Positions 21,162-32,290 of a stretch of DNA of 64,000 nt are shown here, one piece after another. The translations under genes and the position numbers were made by a program. Numbering within the stretch: the first letter of the stretch is position 1; each line of letters begins with the position of its first letter. The notes under the pieces are model-generated. The model made no database searches, had not been told where the DNA came from, and saw only the letters and a program-made list of their open reading frames with translations. Source of the DNA: Brassica napus (taxonomy: Eukaryota > Streptophyta > Magnoliopsida > Brassicales > Brassicaceae); the NCBI RefSeq assembly GCF_020379485.1, contig NC_063452.1, positions 56,999,338 through 57,063,337 of the forward strand, given 5' to 3'.

Positions 21162-24100
21162 TCATTGACATGGAAGGTTTATGAGTCCAAGTCTTGGAAG
21201 AATGGACTCACAAACTTTGCTACTGGCCGCCTTGGTGAAGATGTCAGCCAGCTGATCCGCACTTCTTGTATAACATGGGAGAATCACTTGCTGCTCCACT
21301 GCTTGTCTGACCTTGTGGCAGTCTACTTCTATGTGCTTTGTCCTTTCATGAAAGACTGAGTTGGATGCAATGTGTATTGCGGCTTGGTTGTCACAGTGCA
21401 TGGTCATGGGAGAGGTGATCTCAATTCCCAAGTCGCCTAAAAGCCCCTTTATCCAGATAAGCTCACTGGTTAGCTTCCTCATTGATCTGTACTCTGCTTC
21501 TGCGCTTGAACAAGATACTACTTTCTGTTTCTTGCTCTTCCAAGTGACAAGATTCCCTCCAATGAATGTACAATAACCGGTGGTTGACCTTCTGTCTACT
21601 CTATCTCCAGCCCAATCTGCATCACAGTATCCTATCACCTCAGTGTTCTTGTTGCAAGCCATCCATACACCTTGTCCTGGCGCTTCTCTTAAGTATCTTA
21701 GAATCCTCTCCACCATGTTCCAGTGATGAACCTTGGGAGTTTGCATGTGCTGGCTCACTTGATTAACTGCGAAACACACATCTGGCCGAGTGATGGTTAG
21801 ATAGATCAGCTTCCCAACCATCCGTCTATACTGCTTGACATCTTCAAATGGAGTGTCTTCATACTCCCCCTCTCGCAATACCTTGTAACCTTCTTCAAGT
21901 GGTGTCTTGGCATGTCTTCCTCCAAGATCTCCTGCCTCCTTTAATATGTCCAGGGTATACTTTCTTTGGGACATGAATAATCCTTCCTTTGATCTGCACA
22001 TCTCAATGCCAAGGAAGTACTTCAGTTCTCCCAGGTCTTTGATGTCAAATGCGGCCTTGAGAAATGTCTTGGTTAAACTGATCCCCTCCTTGTCACTACC
22101 CGTGATGATGATGTCATCCACATAGACTAGAATTACCGTAATTCCTTGCTTGCTGGTGAGAGTGAAGAGTGTGTGATCCGCTTGAGACTTCACAAATCCC
22201 CTTCCATTCAATGTAGTGCTTAGCTTGTGGTACCAAGCTCTTGGTGATTGCTTCAAGCCATAGATTGCCTTTCTGAGTCTAAGGACATTCCCTGGTTTCA
22301 CCATTTCTTCCATCCCCGGAGGTGGTTTCATATACACTTCATCTTCTAGTTCTCCTTGCAGGAAAGCATTCTTCACATCCATTTGCCAAAGGTCCCATTC
22401 TAGGTTCACTGCTAATGAGAGTAGAATCCGGATTGTATGAAGCTTGGCCACTGGTGCAAAGGTGTCTAGATAGTCCTCTCCATACACTTGTGTGTATCCT
22501 CTTGCCACCAGTCTGGTCTTCTTTCTTTCTGGCTTCCCATTTGCAAGATACTTAATGGTATGTATGAGTCTGCTGGTCACGGCTTTCTTCCCTTTTGGAA
22601 GTTCTGTCTCATACCAGGTGTTGTTCTTCTCCATGGCCCTCATTTCATCATCCACCGATTTCCTCCATTCATCATCTTCCATAGCTTCTGCATATGTTCT
22701 TGGTATCCATTCCAGGTCCAATGAACTCATAAAGACTTGATGTTCTTCTGGATAGTGAGCTAGGGAGCATAATCCACTTTCTGGATGTGCCACAGCTTGA
22801 GCATTGTAGTAAACAAAATCATTTTTAACCCAATCTGAGGCTGGTCTTCTGATCCTTGTACTTCTCCTTAGGACTTGTGTCTGCTCAGGTTCATTACTGC
22901 TGCTTGGTTCTCCTTCTTGAGCTTCAGTGTCTGGTTGTCCCATCTCATCTTGATCATGAGATAATACTGGGTTTTCTTCAGGTTGAGCTTGCGCCGGTTG
23001 ATCTTCATTCCCCCCTTCATGGTCAGGATGAGAGTCTTCAGTGTTATGAACCATGGTCTCTTTATAAGGAGTAGTGTCCCGGCCTTTCTCTGGTTCCTTT
23101 TCTAGGTTAATGCCGAGTCTTTCCATAAGAATCTTCAGGTTGTTAGCTCTGTCCGAGGCAGAATGAGATAGATCTTTGAGTTCCTCCCAACTCTTCTCAT
23201 CATAATAGGCCTTGGATTCCATGAACTTAACATCTCTGGATACTAGGACTCTCCTTGTCTCTGGTACATAGCATTTGTACCCCTTTTGGTGCGTAGAGTA
23301 TCCAATGAACATTGCCTTTGTGCTCTTTGCCTCCAGTTTGTTTCTTAGTTCTCCTGGAATCAAAACAAAGCACACACACCCAAACACACGCAAATGATCA
23401 ATTGATGGTCTAGATTTGTTTAGTACCTCATATGGGGTGGCATCAAAGAGGACTCTTGTAGGTGTGCGGTTGATTAGGTAGGTGGCTGTGACTACTGCAT
23501 CCCCCCAAAACCGCTTGGGTACATTTGTATGGAACATCATACTCCTTGCCACTTCCATCAAGTGTCTATTCTTTCTTTCAGCCACACCATTTTGTTGGGG
23601 TGTGTAAGGACAGCTGGTTTGTTGAATGATTCCATGTGAGGCTAGATGTTGTTTGAAGGCTGTGCTAGTATATTCACCACCATTATCTGATCTAAGAATT
23701 TTAATCTTAACATTGAAATGGTTAGTAATATAGTTCTGAAAATTTTTAAATGCTTCTAGCACCCTATCCTTAGATTGCAACAAAGTGATCCATGTGTATT
23801 TAGATTTTTCATCAATGAATGTCACAAAATATTTATGTTGTTCTCTAGATACACATGGAGCAGTCCACACATCAGAGTGAATCAAATCAAAGCAGTTTTC
23901 ATATTGGGTTTTTGATTTAGGAAACACAGTTCTGCAATGTTTTCCTAATATACACGCTTCACACTCATTTTTAAAAGAAATACTAGGCAACAGGATGTTC
24001 AAGGCACGAGAATGGGGATGTCCTAGTCTAGCATGCCAGATTTCATCTTTAGGGAATTCAGAAACAGAATGAAACACACACGATAATTGAGATACAGGTC

Positions 24101-25544
24101 TTGTGTCCTCAAGTAAGTACAAGTCTCCCTTGGTAACACCTTTGCCAAGCAACTTACTAGAATCAATATCCTGAAAGTATACACTGTTAGGCGTGAAAGT
24201 AACTTGACAATTGAGATCATTAGTTACTTTTTTAACAGACAGTAGGTTTGAGGCAAATGTAGGCATATAGAAAGCTTTAGATTCTTTATCAAACAATCTA
24301 AGTTCACCTACACCTTTTATTGGAATTTTATCTCCATTTGCTATCATCACATTTCCTAAAGCCGGTTCTATGTTCTTAATCAGTTCTAAATCACTTATCA
24401 TGTGATGAGAAGCACCAGAGTCTATAACTAAGGGCTTAGCCGATTTAAAATTATTCATAGAACCATTTGCATTGTGAGAAGCATTAAGGGAGATACCAAG
24501 AGTTTTAGATATACCAGATTCCTTGAGAGCCTTGATGAGAGCGGTTAAGTCAGACTTCTTGATGGTCTCATCTAGATTGGCTCTTGGCGTGGCATAGCCT
24601 GATGTGGAGGCAGTAGCTCTTCCCACACCTAGGTTGCTTATACCCATGGTGATTGGTGTTGTTGGCTCAGCACCATCAGTTGAGAAGTTGGCTCTTGCAT
24701 CTTGGTATTGAGGGCGGTTGTCCCTAAATTTGTTGGGCTTGAGGTGCGGATGTAGTATCCAGCATTTGTCCTTCATGTGGCCCTTCTTCTTGCAGTGATC
24801 GCAGGTCAAGTTTTTCTTCTCATCTAGCTTGTAAGCTGCCTTGTTTGACACGGCTCGTTCAGCTTGATGTGCCATGTTTAAGTCTCCCTTGCCTCCAAAT
24901 AAGCCCACAGAGCCTTCTTCCTTCTGAATTTGAGCGCATACTTCATCCAGGTCAGGTAACTTGTCAGCTCTCAGGATGTGCTTGATTAAGCTCCCATAAG
25001 ATGGATTAAGCGTGAGCAGTAGTCCAAACACTCTGTCCTCTTCACGCCTGGTTAAGAGAGTGGCGGGGTCGGTAGTATGTGGTCTGAGTAGTTCCATCTC
25101 TGCCCAAAGAGACCGGAACTTGCCAAAGTGAGGCTGGAACTCCATATCTCCTTGGTTGAGGGTATTGATAGCTCTTTTTACTTCAAAGACCCTTGTAAGG
25201 TTGGAGGTATTTCCATACACTTTGTAGAGTGTATCCCACAGCTGCTTGGTAGTTTCACAGTAGGAGTAAGACTCCATGATGGCGGGTTCTAGGGAGCTAA
25301 GGAGCACTGTGAGAACCATGAGATCTTCCTGAGCCCATTTGTCTTCATCAGTAGCTACCACAATCTCCTGTCCATCTTCTCCTTGGGTGGTTTGTTTTGG
25401 AGCTGCTTCTGCTGAGACATGACTCCACAAACCCTTTCCTCCAAGGGAAATCTTCACCATCCTGGCCCACAAGAGGTAGTTAATCCCCTTCAGGGTCACA
25501 GGTATGCTGATGCGGTTGTTGTTATTGTTGTTGTTGTTCTCCAT
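21162..25544 (-). CDS. Copia gag-pol polyprotein, intact
   Basis: A single 1460-codon frame with the domains of a Ty1/Copia polyprotein in order. Gag of the UBN2 type fills about residues 60-200, with the CCHC knuckle CDHCKKKGHMKDKC near 248-261. The aspartic protease active site is LVIDSGASHHM near 372-382. GAG-pre-integrase WHARLGHPHSRALN is near 503. The integrase core runs from about 555 to 680 with DVWTAP, DNGGEY and NGVAERKNR supplying the Asp, Asp and Glu. Reverse transcriptase contains the catalytic YVDDIIITGSD, and RNase H contains GYCDADWAGD and SSAEAEY. No stop or frameshift is present. Host-cell role: copy-and-paste transposition through an RNA intermediate. ATG at 25542-25544 lies about 100 bp inside the primer-binding site. 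Confidence 0.97.
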   Translation of the reverse strand: MENNNNNNNNRISIPVTLKGINYLLWARMVKISLGGKGLWSHVSAEAAPKQTTQGEDGQEIVVATDEDKWAQEDLMVLTVLLSSLEPAIMESYSYCETTKQLWDTLYKVYGNTSNLTRVFEVKRAINTLNQGDMEFQPHFGKFRSLWAEMELLRPHTTDPATLLTRREEDRVFGLLLTLNPSYGSLIKHILRADKLPDLDEVCAQIQKEEGSVGLFGGKGDLNMAHQAERAVSNKAAYKLDEKKNLTCDHCKKKGHMKDKCWILHPHLKPNKFRDNRPQYQDARANFSTDGAEPTTPITMGISNLGVGRATASTSGYATPRANLDETIKKSDLTALIKALKESGISKTLGISLNASHNANGSMNNFKSAKPLVIDSGASHHMISDLELIKNIEPALGNVMIANGDKIPIKGVGELRLFDKESKAFYMPTFASNLLSVKKVTNDLNCQVTFTPNSVYFQDIDSSKLLGKGVTKGDLYLLEDTRPVSQLSCVFHSVSEFPKDEIWHARLGHPHSRALNILLPSISFKNECEACILGKHCRTVFPKSKTQYENCFDLIHSDVWTAPCVSREQHKYFVTFIDEKSKYTWITLLQSKDRVLEAFKNFQNYITNHFNVKIKILRSDNGGEYTSTAFKQHLASHGIIQQTSCPYTPQQNGVAERKNRHLMEVARSMMFHTNVPKRFWGDAVVTATYLINRTPTRVLFDATPYEVLNKSRPSIDHLRVFGCVCFVLIPGELRNKLEAKSTKAMFIGYSTHQKGYKCYVPETRRVLVSRDVKFMESKAYYDEKSWEELKDLSHSASDRANNLKILMERLGINLEKEPEKGRDTTPYKETMVHNTEDSHPDHEGGNEDQPAQAQPEENPVLSHDQDEMGQPDTEAQEGEPSSSNEPEQTQVLRRSTRIRRPASDWVKNDFVYYNAQAVAHPESGLCSLAHYPEEHQVFMSSLDLEWIPRTYAEAMEDDEWRKSVDDEMRAMEKNNTWYETELPKGKKAVTSRLIHTIKYLANGKPERKKTRLVARGYTQVYGEDYLDTFAPVAKLHTIRILLSLAVNLEWDLWQMDVKNAFLQGELEDEVYMKPPPGMEEMVKPGNVLRLRKAIYGLKQSPRAWYHKLSTTLNGRGFVKSQADHTLFTLTSKQGITVILVYVDDIIITGSDKEGISLTKTFLKAAFDIKDLGELKYFLGIEMCRSKEGLFMSQRKYTLDILKEAGDLGGRHAKTPLEEGYKVLREGEYEDTPFEDVKQYRRMVGKLIYLTITRPDVCFAVNQVSQHMQTPKVHHWNMVERILRYLREAPGQGVWMACNKNTEVIGYCDADWAGDRVDRRSTTGYCTFIGGNLVTWKSKKQKVVSCSSAEAEYRSMRKLTSELIWIKGLLGDLGIEITSPMTMHCDNQAAIHIASNSVFHERTKHIEVDCHKVRQAVEQQVILPCYTRSADQLADIFTKAASSKVCESILPRLGLINLPCQ

Positions 25545-25635
25545 CTTGGGGATTTACTTGGTCAGAGGTAGAGTTTAAGAACTAGAAACAGAGTTTTGAT
25601 TTTGCGGAATTTAGAAAGGTTTCAAGATTGTTGTT

Positions 25636-25647
25636 GCTCTGATACCA
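25636..25647 (-). promoter_or_regulatory. Primer-binding site of the Copia element
   Basis: Minus strand reads TGGTATCAGAGC directly after the 5' LTR, complementary to the 3' end of initiator Met-tRNA. Confidence 0.92.
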
Positions 25648-26074
25648 TGATAATTTGTGGGATTATGAGAGCTTCTAAGTGTTTTAACCGTGATGAAACA
25701 CACGAGCAAAGTAAAAAAGGAGTGAAGTAACCGTAAGTATTTGAGAGAGAAGAGAAATTTGAGAATTTAAGAGAATGAGAGGATTTGTGAGATTGAGAGA
25801 ATGAAAGAAATATTTGTATTGAATTGTATGTTTAATTGTGTAACATACATGGTGTATTTAAAGGAAACAAAAGCAATAAGCACTCAATGGTGGAAGAATA
25901 AATAACTAGTAGTGGACTAGCCACTCCTCCCTATTTGGTAAGTGATATGGCCACTCCTCCCACTTCCTCCACTAACTAGTAGTGGACTAGCCACTCCTCC
26001 CCATTTGGTAAGTGATATGACCACTTCTCCCACTTCCTCCACTACTTCCCTTTGTTTAATTCTTCATGTCAACA
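25648..26074 (-). repeat. 5' LTR of the Copia element
   Basis: 427 bp, partner of 20595-21020, and also holds the two AACTAGTAGTGGACTAGCCA sub-repeats. Its inner edge abuts the primer-binding site. Confidence 0.95.
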
Positions 26075-26179
26075 CACGATCCATCTAGATTTTGTGGAGA
26101 GAGGGTAGCTTGTGGTTAGCTTTGGAATCCAAGAAATGAATAAGAAGAAGAAGATACACAATGATATGGATCTAGCCAT

Positions 26180-26798
26180 TGTTGTTGTTGTCTTTGTTTT
26201 TTGTTTTGATTATTTTGAATTTGAATTTGATTCGTAATTTATACTGCAAAGAAGTTGGTTTAGTTTCTGGTTGTTGGCAGATTATGTGTTGATGGTTAGA
26301 GATTAGTTTTCCCCAACAAAAGATAACAACTGAAATCAATTGTTAGAGGGAACAAAACGACAATCGACAGAGCATGGTGTTAACAGATTCTGAGATGTGT
26401 ATTTCTAAAAAACAATTTTTATAAGACTTTGATATGCTGCTTTATTATTTTATAACAATAAAAATCTGTTTATGTAATTCTCTTATATGAGATAAAAGAA
26501 AATAACCATATCCTTTGATCTTGTAATTTTAATTGATCTTGTTGTTCTGTTAAAACAGAAAGGTAAAAACAACTTGAACATAGTATTAATCGAAAATGAT
26601 TAGTTGATTACTTGTTAGATTAAGATATCGTCTATGTTCATAATAATTCTACTTTTAATAGTATGTGAACCTACATAAGAAAAGCAATTCAAAAACCCCA
26701 AACACATCTGTTAGATTACATGTGGATGAAACTATATAGTATAAGTAAGCTTACAATCGAAGTAGTGAAAACTATTCTTAAGAACTAAAGGCCACTCT
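26180..26798. other. 5' flank and promoter region of GH5 copy B
   Basis: Non-coding, nearly identical to the copy C flank at 37807-38426. On the minus strand GTATAAATTACG near 26230-26245 is the counterpart of the copy C TATA box. The stretch from about 26590 is shared with the unit A remnant at 2090. Confidence 0.7.
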
Positions 26799-27971
26799 TT
26801 GCACAAAATTAATCTTTTTTTTTTGTCATTGAAAATAATCTCAAGGGAACTAGCAACCAAACCGGTTGTAGTTAAAAACACAGTCTAACAAACTACTCAA
26901 TTCAGAAATACGAAATAACGGCCTCCAGTAGGTGCCAACAATAAAAACACAACAAAGATAGAGCTCATCAGAATTCTTCCTGCTCAAAGGTAAGTTTGAG
27001 ATTCTGAGAAAACTGATAGATGATGAATCAGACCACTCCTAACGCTTCTCTTCTGATATGAGAGTCCAACCATCCTGGGCCATTTGTAGCCATATATGAT
27101 TGGAATCTGCGTCGTTGAGAATTCTATTATTACTCTGGATAAACGTAGATTGCTGGTAGCTTCAACAGTCCAAACCATTGCGGTGATTTCTGCTTCCAGT
27201 TGAGATCATATGCCAGCAAAGGGCGTCTACTGTGGAACATTGCTTTTGCCATACGAGTCTCTTGTAATCCAGGATGCACCTCCATTTCCATTAGTTGCCA
27301 ACCACGCAGATCCAATGTTACATTTCAAAACTCCAGGGCGAGGCTTACTTCAACTTGGGGCGGGGATTTCTTCAACCACTATCTCAGGGTTGTCGTGAGG
27401 TATAAAGCCATTCAACCGCAGCCAGATTGCAGCTTCTTCTAAAGCCATTCCAAGGGTGTTGGTTGGTTCATTTCTTCTTTTCTCAAAGCAGTAAAGGTTT
27501 TTTGTTTTCCATATGTGCCAGAGAATCCAAGGAAAGGCCAGTCGAAGCGTAGGCTCCATCGAGACCTTCTTGCTGCAGGAGATGAGATAATGAATGTTCA
27601 GAAGCACCGACGATGTGGAGAAACCTGCCTGAGGAAGTGGAATGAGTGATGTATCCCATACTTCTATAGTCATTGGGCAGTGGAAAAGCATATGACATAT
27701 GGATTCCAGGCCTTGATGACAAAAAGGGCAGGACGGGTCTGTGAGAATGCCTCTGAAAGACAATTGTTGTTTTACTGCAAGTGCACCAGATAGAACTCGC
27801 CAGAGGAAATGTCTAAGCTTGGGTGAAGTTTTTGTCTTCCATAGATCACTCCATAGTTTCTTTTCTAGCGGAGGAAGTACACTTGTGTGTTGAGAGTTAC
27901 TCTCCTCAATGTTCTCCAGAACTTTGTAACCACTTTTAGAATCATAAATTCCATTCCTTGTGAAACCCCAC

Positions 27972-29324
27972 CTCCATATATAATCCTTAAAGCGTTGGCA
28001 CTTTATTTGAAGAACATAAGGCACATCTTCTTCTACAACAATCTCCTTTACCTTTTGCACATCCTAGCCACATTGATCATCTGTCATGAGATCACAAACC
28101 TTTAGAGTCAAATCCACAACCGTCTCTTGTTTATATTTTGGGGTTCTTGGAAGTGGATCTTTTATCCAGTTATCCATCCATACACTAGTCGTTTCACCAT
28201 TCCCCACCACCTTCATCAGTCCTTGTTTTAGAAGGTCTCTACCATGCATGGAGGATGTTTCTCCAAGCTAAAGACGGTCTGGTACCTACACAACTATTCA
28301 AGAACTCTGTCCTCCTGAAATAACAAGACCTGGGGATGCGTGCTACCAAAGACTGAGGGTTGCTCCATATCCGCCAAGGATTGATTAAACTTTTCTAAGT
28401 CTTTAAAACCTAGACCACCAACATTTTTATCTTTGCACAACCATTGCCAAGCAACCCAAGAAATCTTCTTTTTATTGCTTCCACTGCTCTACCAGAACTC
28501 AATCATTGCGCTTGTTAACTTGTCGCAAACGTCTTTAGGGAATTTAAAACATAACATGGTAAAGATTGGAAGAGCCATTGCGCTTGTTAACTTGTCGCAA
28601 ACATCTTTAGGGAATTTAAAACATAACATGGTAAAGATTGGAAGAGCCATATATCATCCTTAAATCGTTGACACTTTATTTGAAGAACATAAGACACATC
28701 TTCTTCTGCAACAATCTCCTTTACCTTCTGCACATCCCAGCCACATTGATCATCTGTCATGAGATCACAAACCTTTAGAGTCAAATCCACAACCGTCTCT
28801 TGTTTATATTTTGGGGCTCTTGGAAGTGGATCTTTTATCCAGTTATCCATCCATACACTAGTCGTTTCACCATTCCCCACCACCTTCATCAGTCCTTGTT
28901 TTAGAAGGTCTCTACCATGCATGGAGGATGTTTCTCCAAGCTAAAGACGGTCTGGTACCTACACAACTATTCAAGAACTCTGTCCTCCTGAAATAACAAG
29001 ACCTGGGGATGCGTGCTACCAAAGACTGAGGGTTGCTCCATATCCGCCAAGGATTGATTAAACTTTTCTAAGTCTTTAAAACCTAGACCACCAACATTTT
29101 TTATCTTTGCACAACCATTGCCAAGCAACCCAAGAAATCTTCTTTTTATTGCTTCCACTGCTCTACCAGAACTCAATCATTGCGCTTGTTAACTTGTCGC
29201 AAACGTCTTTAGGGAATTTAAAACATAACATGGTAAAGATTGGAAGAGCCATTGCGCTTGTTAACTTGTCGCAAACGTCTTTAGGGAATTTAAAACATAA
29301 CATGGTAAAGATTGGAAGAGCCAT
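27972..29324. repeat. Nested tandem duplication inside the LINE
   Basis: About 676 bp (27972-28648) is repeated directly at 28649-29324 with few differences. Each arm itself contains a 72-bp tandem duplication starting CATTGCGCTTGTTAACTTG (28504 and 28576 in the first arm). The LINE in copy C has neither duplication, so both arose after the B/C split. Confidence 0.88.
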
Positions 29325-29346
29325 AGCACTGATTTTGAAAGGACCT

Positions 29347-29347
<1 letters not shown>

Positions 29348-29387
<40 letters not shown>
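29348..29387. repeat. Poly(C) tract, 40 bases
   Basis: Forty consecutive C in the LINE reverse transcriptase. The copy C LINE has 13 C at the matching place (47172-47184), then bases TTCGAGATAAAGC that are missing here. It is either an expanded homopolymer or an assembly error. Confidence 0.9.
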
Positions 29388-30764
29388 TTGGCAAACCAGC
29401 CATTTAATCTCCCTTGAAGCTTCTCGCGAATGAAACTCAACAGCATCCTTTTAGAGCCACTAAAGCATTCTGGTAGACCCAGATAAGAGCTTTCTCCTCC
29501 TTCTCTGTCAATACCAGTAATAGTTTTGATTATTAACTTCGCTTCTAACTCGACCTTGGAGCCAAAAATAATAGAAGACTTCTGGAAGTTCACTCTCTGA
29601 CCAGACGCATCTCCGTACAACTTGATACAGTTCATGATTTCTGCAGCCTCTTCTTGAGATGTTTTACAGAGCAGGATATCATCCGTGAATAGCAAATGGG
29701 GGATTGATGGGCACGATTCCGCAAGTTTGATGCCATTAAGCCTGCCAGAAACCTCAGAGTTGTTCAGTCTACTAACCAAGGCTTCTGCGCATAATATGAA
29801 TAGAAAGGGAGACAATGGATCTCCTTGTCTAATGCTACGTTCAGGTCTGATAAAGCCATGAGAGTTTCCATTGAGAAGGATGTAATCCAAATGTGATCGA
29901 ACCCCATTTTCTCCATCAACACTTCCAAAAAATTCCACTCCACTCTGTCATAAGGCATGCAAATAAGTCCATCAATCTGAAGCTTCATTAGAGCTCTGCA
30001 AAATCGAGCTATGTTTGAAACACAATGCTAAGAAAGAATATGGGGTTTTTGCCAAAACTAACCCACAACTTGATTTTAACCCCAAACCTATACCCAAACT
30101 TGAATCAAATGCAAAACTAACCTAAAAGCCTAGTGAAATTACAGCTCAGCCCCTTGTGACCAAACAAAAAAACAGAAGCCATTTTTACGAATATAGCCCT
30201 AGTAAATCGTCTGAGTTGTCTGAGATGTTGGAAGTCGTCTGGACGACTGAAGTGTAAGTCGTCTGGTACCGGTTTATTTTAAAAATAATTTATAAATCTT
30301 GTAAAAAAATATTTTGATGCGTGAAAAATAAAAATCAAGTAATTATAAACAGTTTTAAGTGATATAAATTAAGATATGATAAATTTGATTTGTTTTGAAG
30401 ATAGATGAGTGGAAGTAGTGAATCATGAAATACTTTGGTTTAGGAGTTTGGCAAACATATGTTGTAGTATTGTATGTATTGTTAGGGTTAGATTTTGGAA
30501 AACTAAAATGTTTTTTTCAAAAATTAGTTATCACCTATATGTGTTTATTTATGTGTATAGTAAACACTTTTCAAGTTTGATTTGATTTTATGAAGTCTTT
30601 AATTAGATAATTAAGTTTAGGGGTTATGTTTAGGGTGTGGACGACTTATATTTCAGTCGTCTGTTGAATAATTTACTCGGACGACGTATATTTCAGTCGT
30701 CCACATCGTACCGAACCTTTAATTTTACCAATGTACGTTTTAACCGAACCGGATCATTTTACTC

Positions 30765-31045
30765 GGACGACTTACATTTCAGTCGTCTGGTGAAGAAATT
30801 AAAACAGACGACTTACATGTAAGTCGTCCAAATATTCCCGCCTAAAATTTTTTTAAAAAATTATTTTCCCGCTTAAATAATTTAAACCTGACGACTTACT
30901 TGTAAGTCGTCTGGAAAGTCTTCTATTTTAGTTTCCCGCTAAAAATATTTAATTTCCCGCTAAAAATATTAAACTCTTCTGGACGACTTACATGTAAGTC
31001 GTCTGTTTTAATTTCTTCACCAGACGACTGAAATGTAAGTCGTCC
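30765..31045. repeat. 65-bp inverted repeat in the Mutator-like element
   Basis: The arms are 30765-30829 and 30981-31045 with a loop of about 150 bp, and by eye they are perfectly complementary. Each arm is itself made of two GACGACTTACAT(T/G)T..AGTCGTC palindromes, so smaller hairpins can also form. Confidence 0.85.
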
Positions 31046-31168
31046 AGGAAGTCGTCTGAGTCAAAAATATTTAACCTAATTGGATTTTTTGTCTCCCTAT
31101 ATAAAGAAAAATTTACACATTCTCTCTCCTCCTCTCAAATGGCTGCAACAAAAATGTAATGTTCATCA

Positions 31169-32290
31169 TTCTAAAACTCTCCAACCTCTCTCTAATCTCT
31201 TTGACTTGAAAACACCAAACTTTATATGAATTTTTCAGTTTCGTCTCATGTATTTCTTACTAATCTATCTCTTTTGCAGGTTTTTAATCAAATGGTACTC
31301 ATCTTCCACTAATTTAAAGGTAAATCTATTAATTTTAGATATGTATTTTTGTGTGTTCTATAAATGTAGATTTATCTAATCTTCCACTCATTTTCTCTAT
31401 TTTTAAGTCATTTGAACGTTTTTGGATATGCAGGTTTTTCAGATCTGGAGTTGATATGCAGGTTTTTCAGATCTGGAAGACTTCTTGGACGACTTACCTG
31501 TTAGTCGTCTGGAAATCGTCTGGACTTCTTGGAAGTCTTCTGACAAAGTCGTCTGGACTTCTTAGAAGTCTTCTGGACTTCCAGGAAGTCGTGTGGACTT
31601 CCAGGAAGTCGTCTGGACTTCCAGGAAGTCGTCTGGACTTCCAGGAAGTCGTCTGGACTTCATGGAAGTCTTCTGACGAAGTCTCCCTTTCATAATAGAT
31701 CTGAGCATTTTGGTAAGTTCTTATGTCTGATTTTTCTTCATTTGGTAACTTCTTGTTGTATAAAGTTCTTACTTTTTTCCCAAACTAAAACTCTCCAAAC
31801 CCACTCTAATCTCTTTGACTTGAAAACACCAAACTTTATATGAATTTTCCTGTTTTGTCTCATGTCTTTCTTACTAATCTATCTTTTTTGCAGGTTTTTA
31901 ATTAGATGGTACTCATCTTCCACTAATTTAAAGGTAGATATATTATTTTTAGATATGTATTTTTGTGTGTTCTGTAAAGGTAGATTTATCTAATCTTTCA
32001 CTCATTTTTTCTGTTTTTAAGCCATTTGAACGTTTTTGGATATGCAGGTTTTTCAGATCTGGATTTAATATGCAGGTTTTTCAAATCTGGAAGACTTCTG
32101 GGACGACTTACCTGTTAGTCGTCTGGAAGTCGTCTGGACTTCCTGTAAAGTCGTCTGGACTTCCTGTAAAGTCGTCTGGAAGTCGTCTGAACTTCCTAAA
32201 AGTCTTCTGACAAAGTCGTCTGAACTTCCTGGAAGTCGTCTGGACTTCTTAGAAGTCGTCTGGACTTCTTAAAAGTCGTGTGGTCTTGTC
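31169..32290. repeat. Tandem duplication with palindromic 20-mers
   Basis: Two related units at about 31169-31695 and 31788-32290 share CTCTAATCTCTTTGACTTGA, a possible intron acceptor TTTTGCAG, CCACTAATTTAAAGG and GGATATGCAGGTTTTTCAGA. Each unit ends in copies of GGACTTCCAGGAAGTCGTCT (31570-31660 in the first), whose core GACTTCCAGGAAGTC is a perfect palindrome. A plus-strand frame at 31351-31695 crosses this array, but it is a repeat translation and not a recognised protein. Confidence 0.8.

Larger units (their letters stand above)
20595..26074 (-). mobile_element. Full-length Ty1/Copia retrotransposon
   Basis: A complete element: LTRs of 426 and 427 bp starting TGATA and ending CAACA, target duplication CACGA, a primer-binding site next to the 5' LTR (right end), a purine tract before the 3' LTR (left end), and one uninterrupted polyprotein. 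The LTRs differ at roughly nine sites by eye. It inserted into exon 1 of GH5 copy B and is absent from copies C and D. All parts needed for autonomous transposition appear present. Confidence 0.97.
17896..26179 (-). pseudogene. GH5 copy B, disrupted by a Copia insertion
   Basis: Minus-strand exons: exon 1 split into 26179-26075 and 20594-20293, exon 2 19927-19680, exon 3 19400-18877, exon 4 18298-17896. The protein is nearly the same as copy C, with a signal peptide, the acid/base Glu in SLRNEPRG and the nucleophile Glu in FLTEFGA. A 5.5-kb Copia element sits in exon 1 right after the start of the mature domain, with target duplication CACGA (20590-20594 and 26075-26079). Exon 4 has also lost one T in the run near 18137 (compare CACATTTTG in copy C), which shifts the frame. 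Exons 2 and 3 show only a few substitutions, so the gene died recently. Confidence 0.95.
27350..29938 (-). pseudogene. LINE ORF2 remnant, copy B
   Basis: From 29938 down, the reverse transcriptase is recognisable by RQGDPLSPFLF and the catalytic block as FTDDILLC. It runs into the poly(C) tract at 29348 (glycine-coding on this strand). Further down come KFPKDVCDKLTSAM, then the zf-RVT region with SPKLRHFLWRVLSG, CPFCHQG and CHMLFHCP (27350-28060). A stop TAG near 28064 and internal tandem duplications at 27972-29324 break the frame. RNase H-like sequence follows in other frames toward 26990. The reverse transcriptase cannot be made. Confidence 0.85.
26809..30042 (-). mobile_element. L1-type LINE of the GH5 unit, copy B
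   Basis: Minus-strand LINE whose poly(A) appears as a T run at 26814-26823. The target duplication TTGCACAAAA lies at 26799-26808 and 34293-34302, the right copy now beyond the Mutator-like insertion. The 5' end is truncated within the reverse transcriptase. The same insertion, site and duplication occur in copy C (38437-47826), so it predates the B/C duplication. Confidence 0.88.

Noticed and set aside
22322..23074. Plus-strand ORFs inside the Copia element
   Set aside because: They overlap the 1460-codon polyprotein antisense and show no domain.
29345..29433. Poly-proline or poly-glycine protein tail
   Set aside because: Comes only from the 40-C homopolymer in a dead LINE.
31351..31695. 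114-codon frame with repeated GL(P)GS-type units
   Set aside because: It is a translation of the palindromic 20-mers and is not kept in the second repeat unit.
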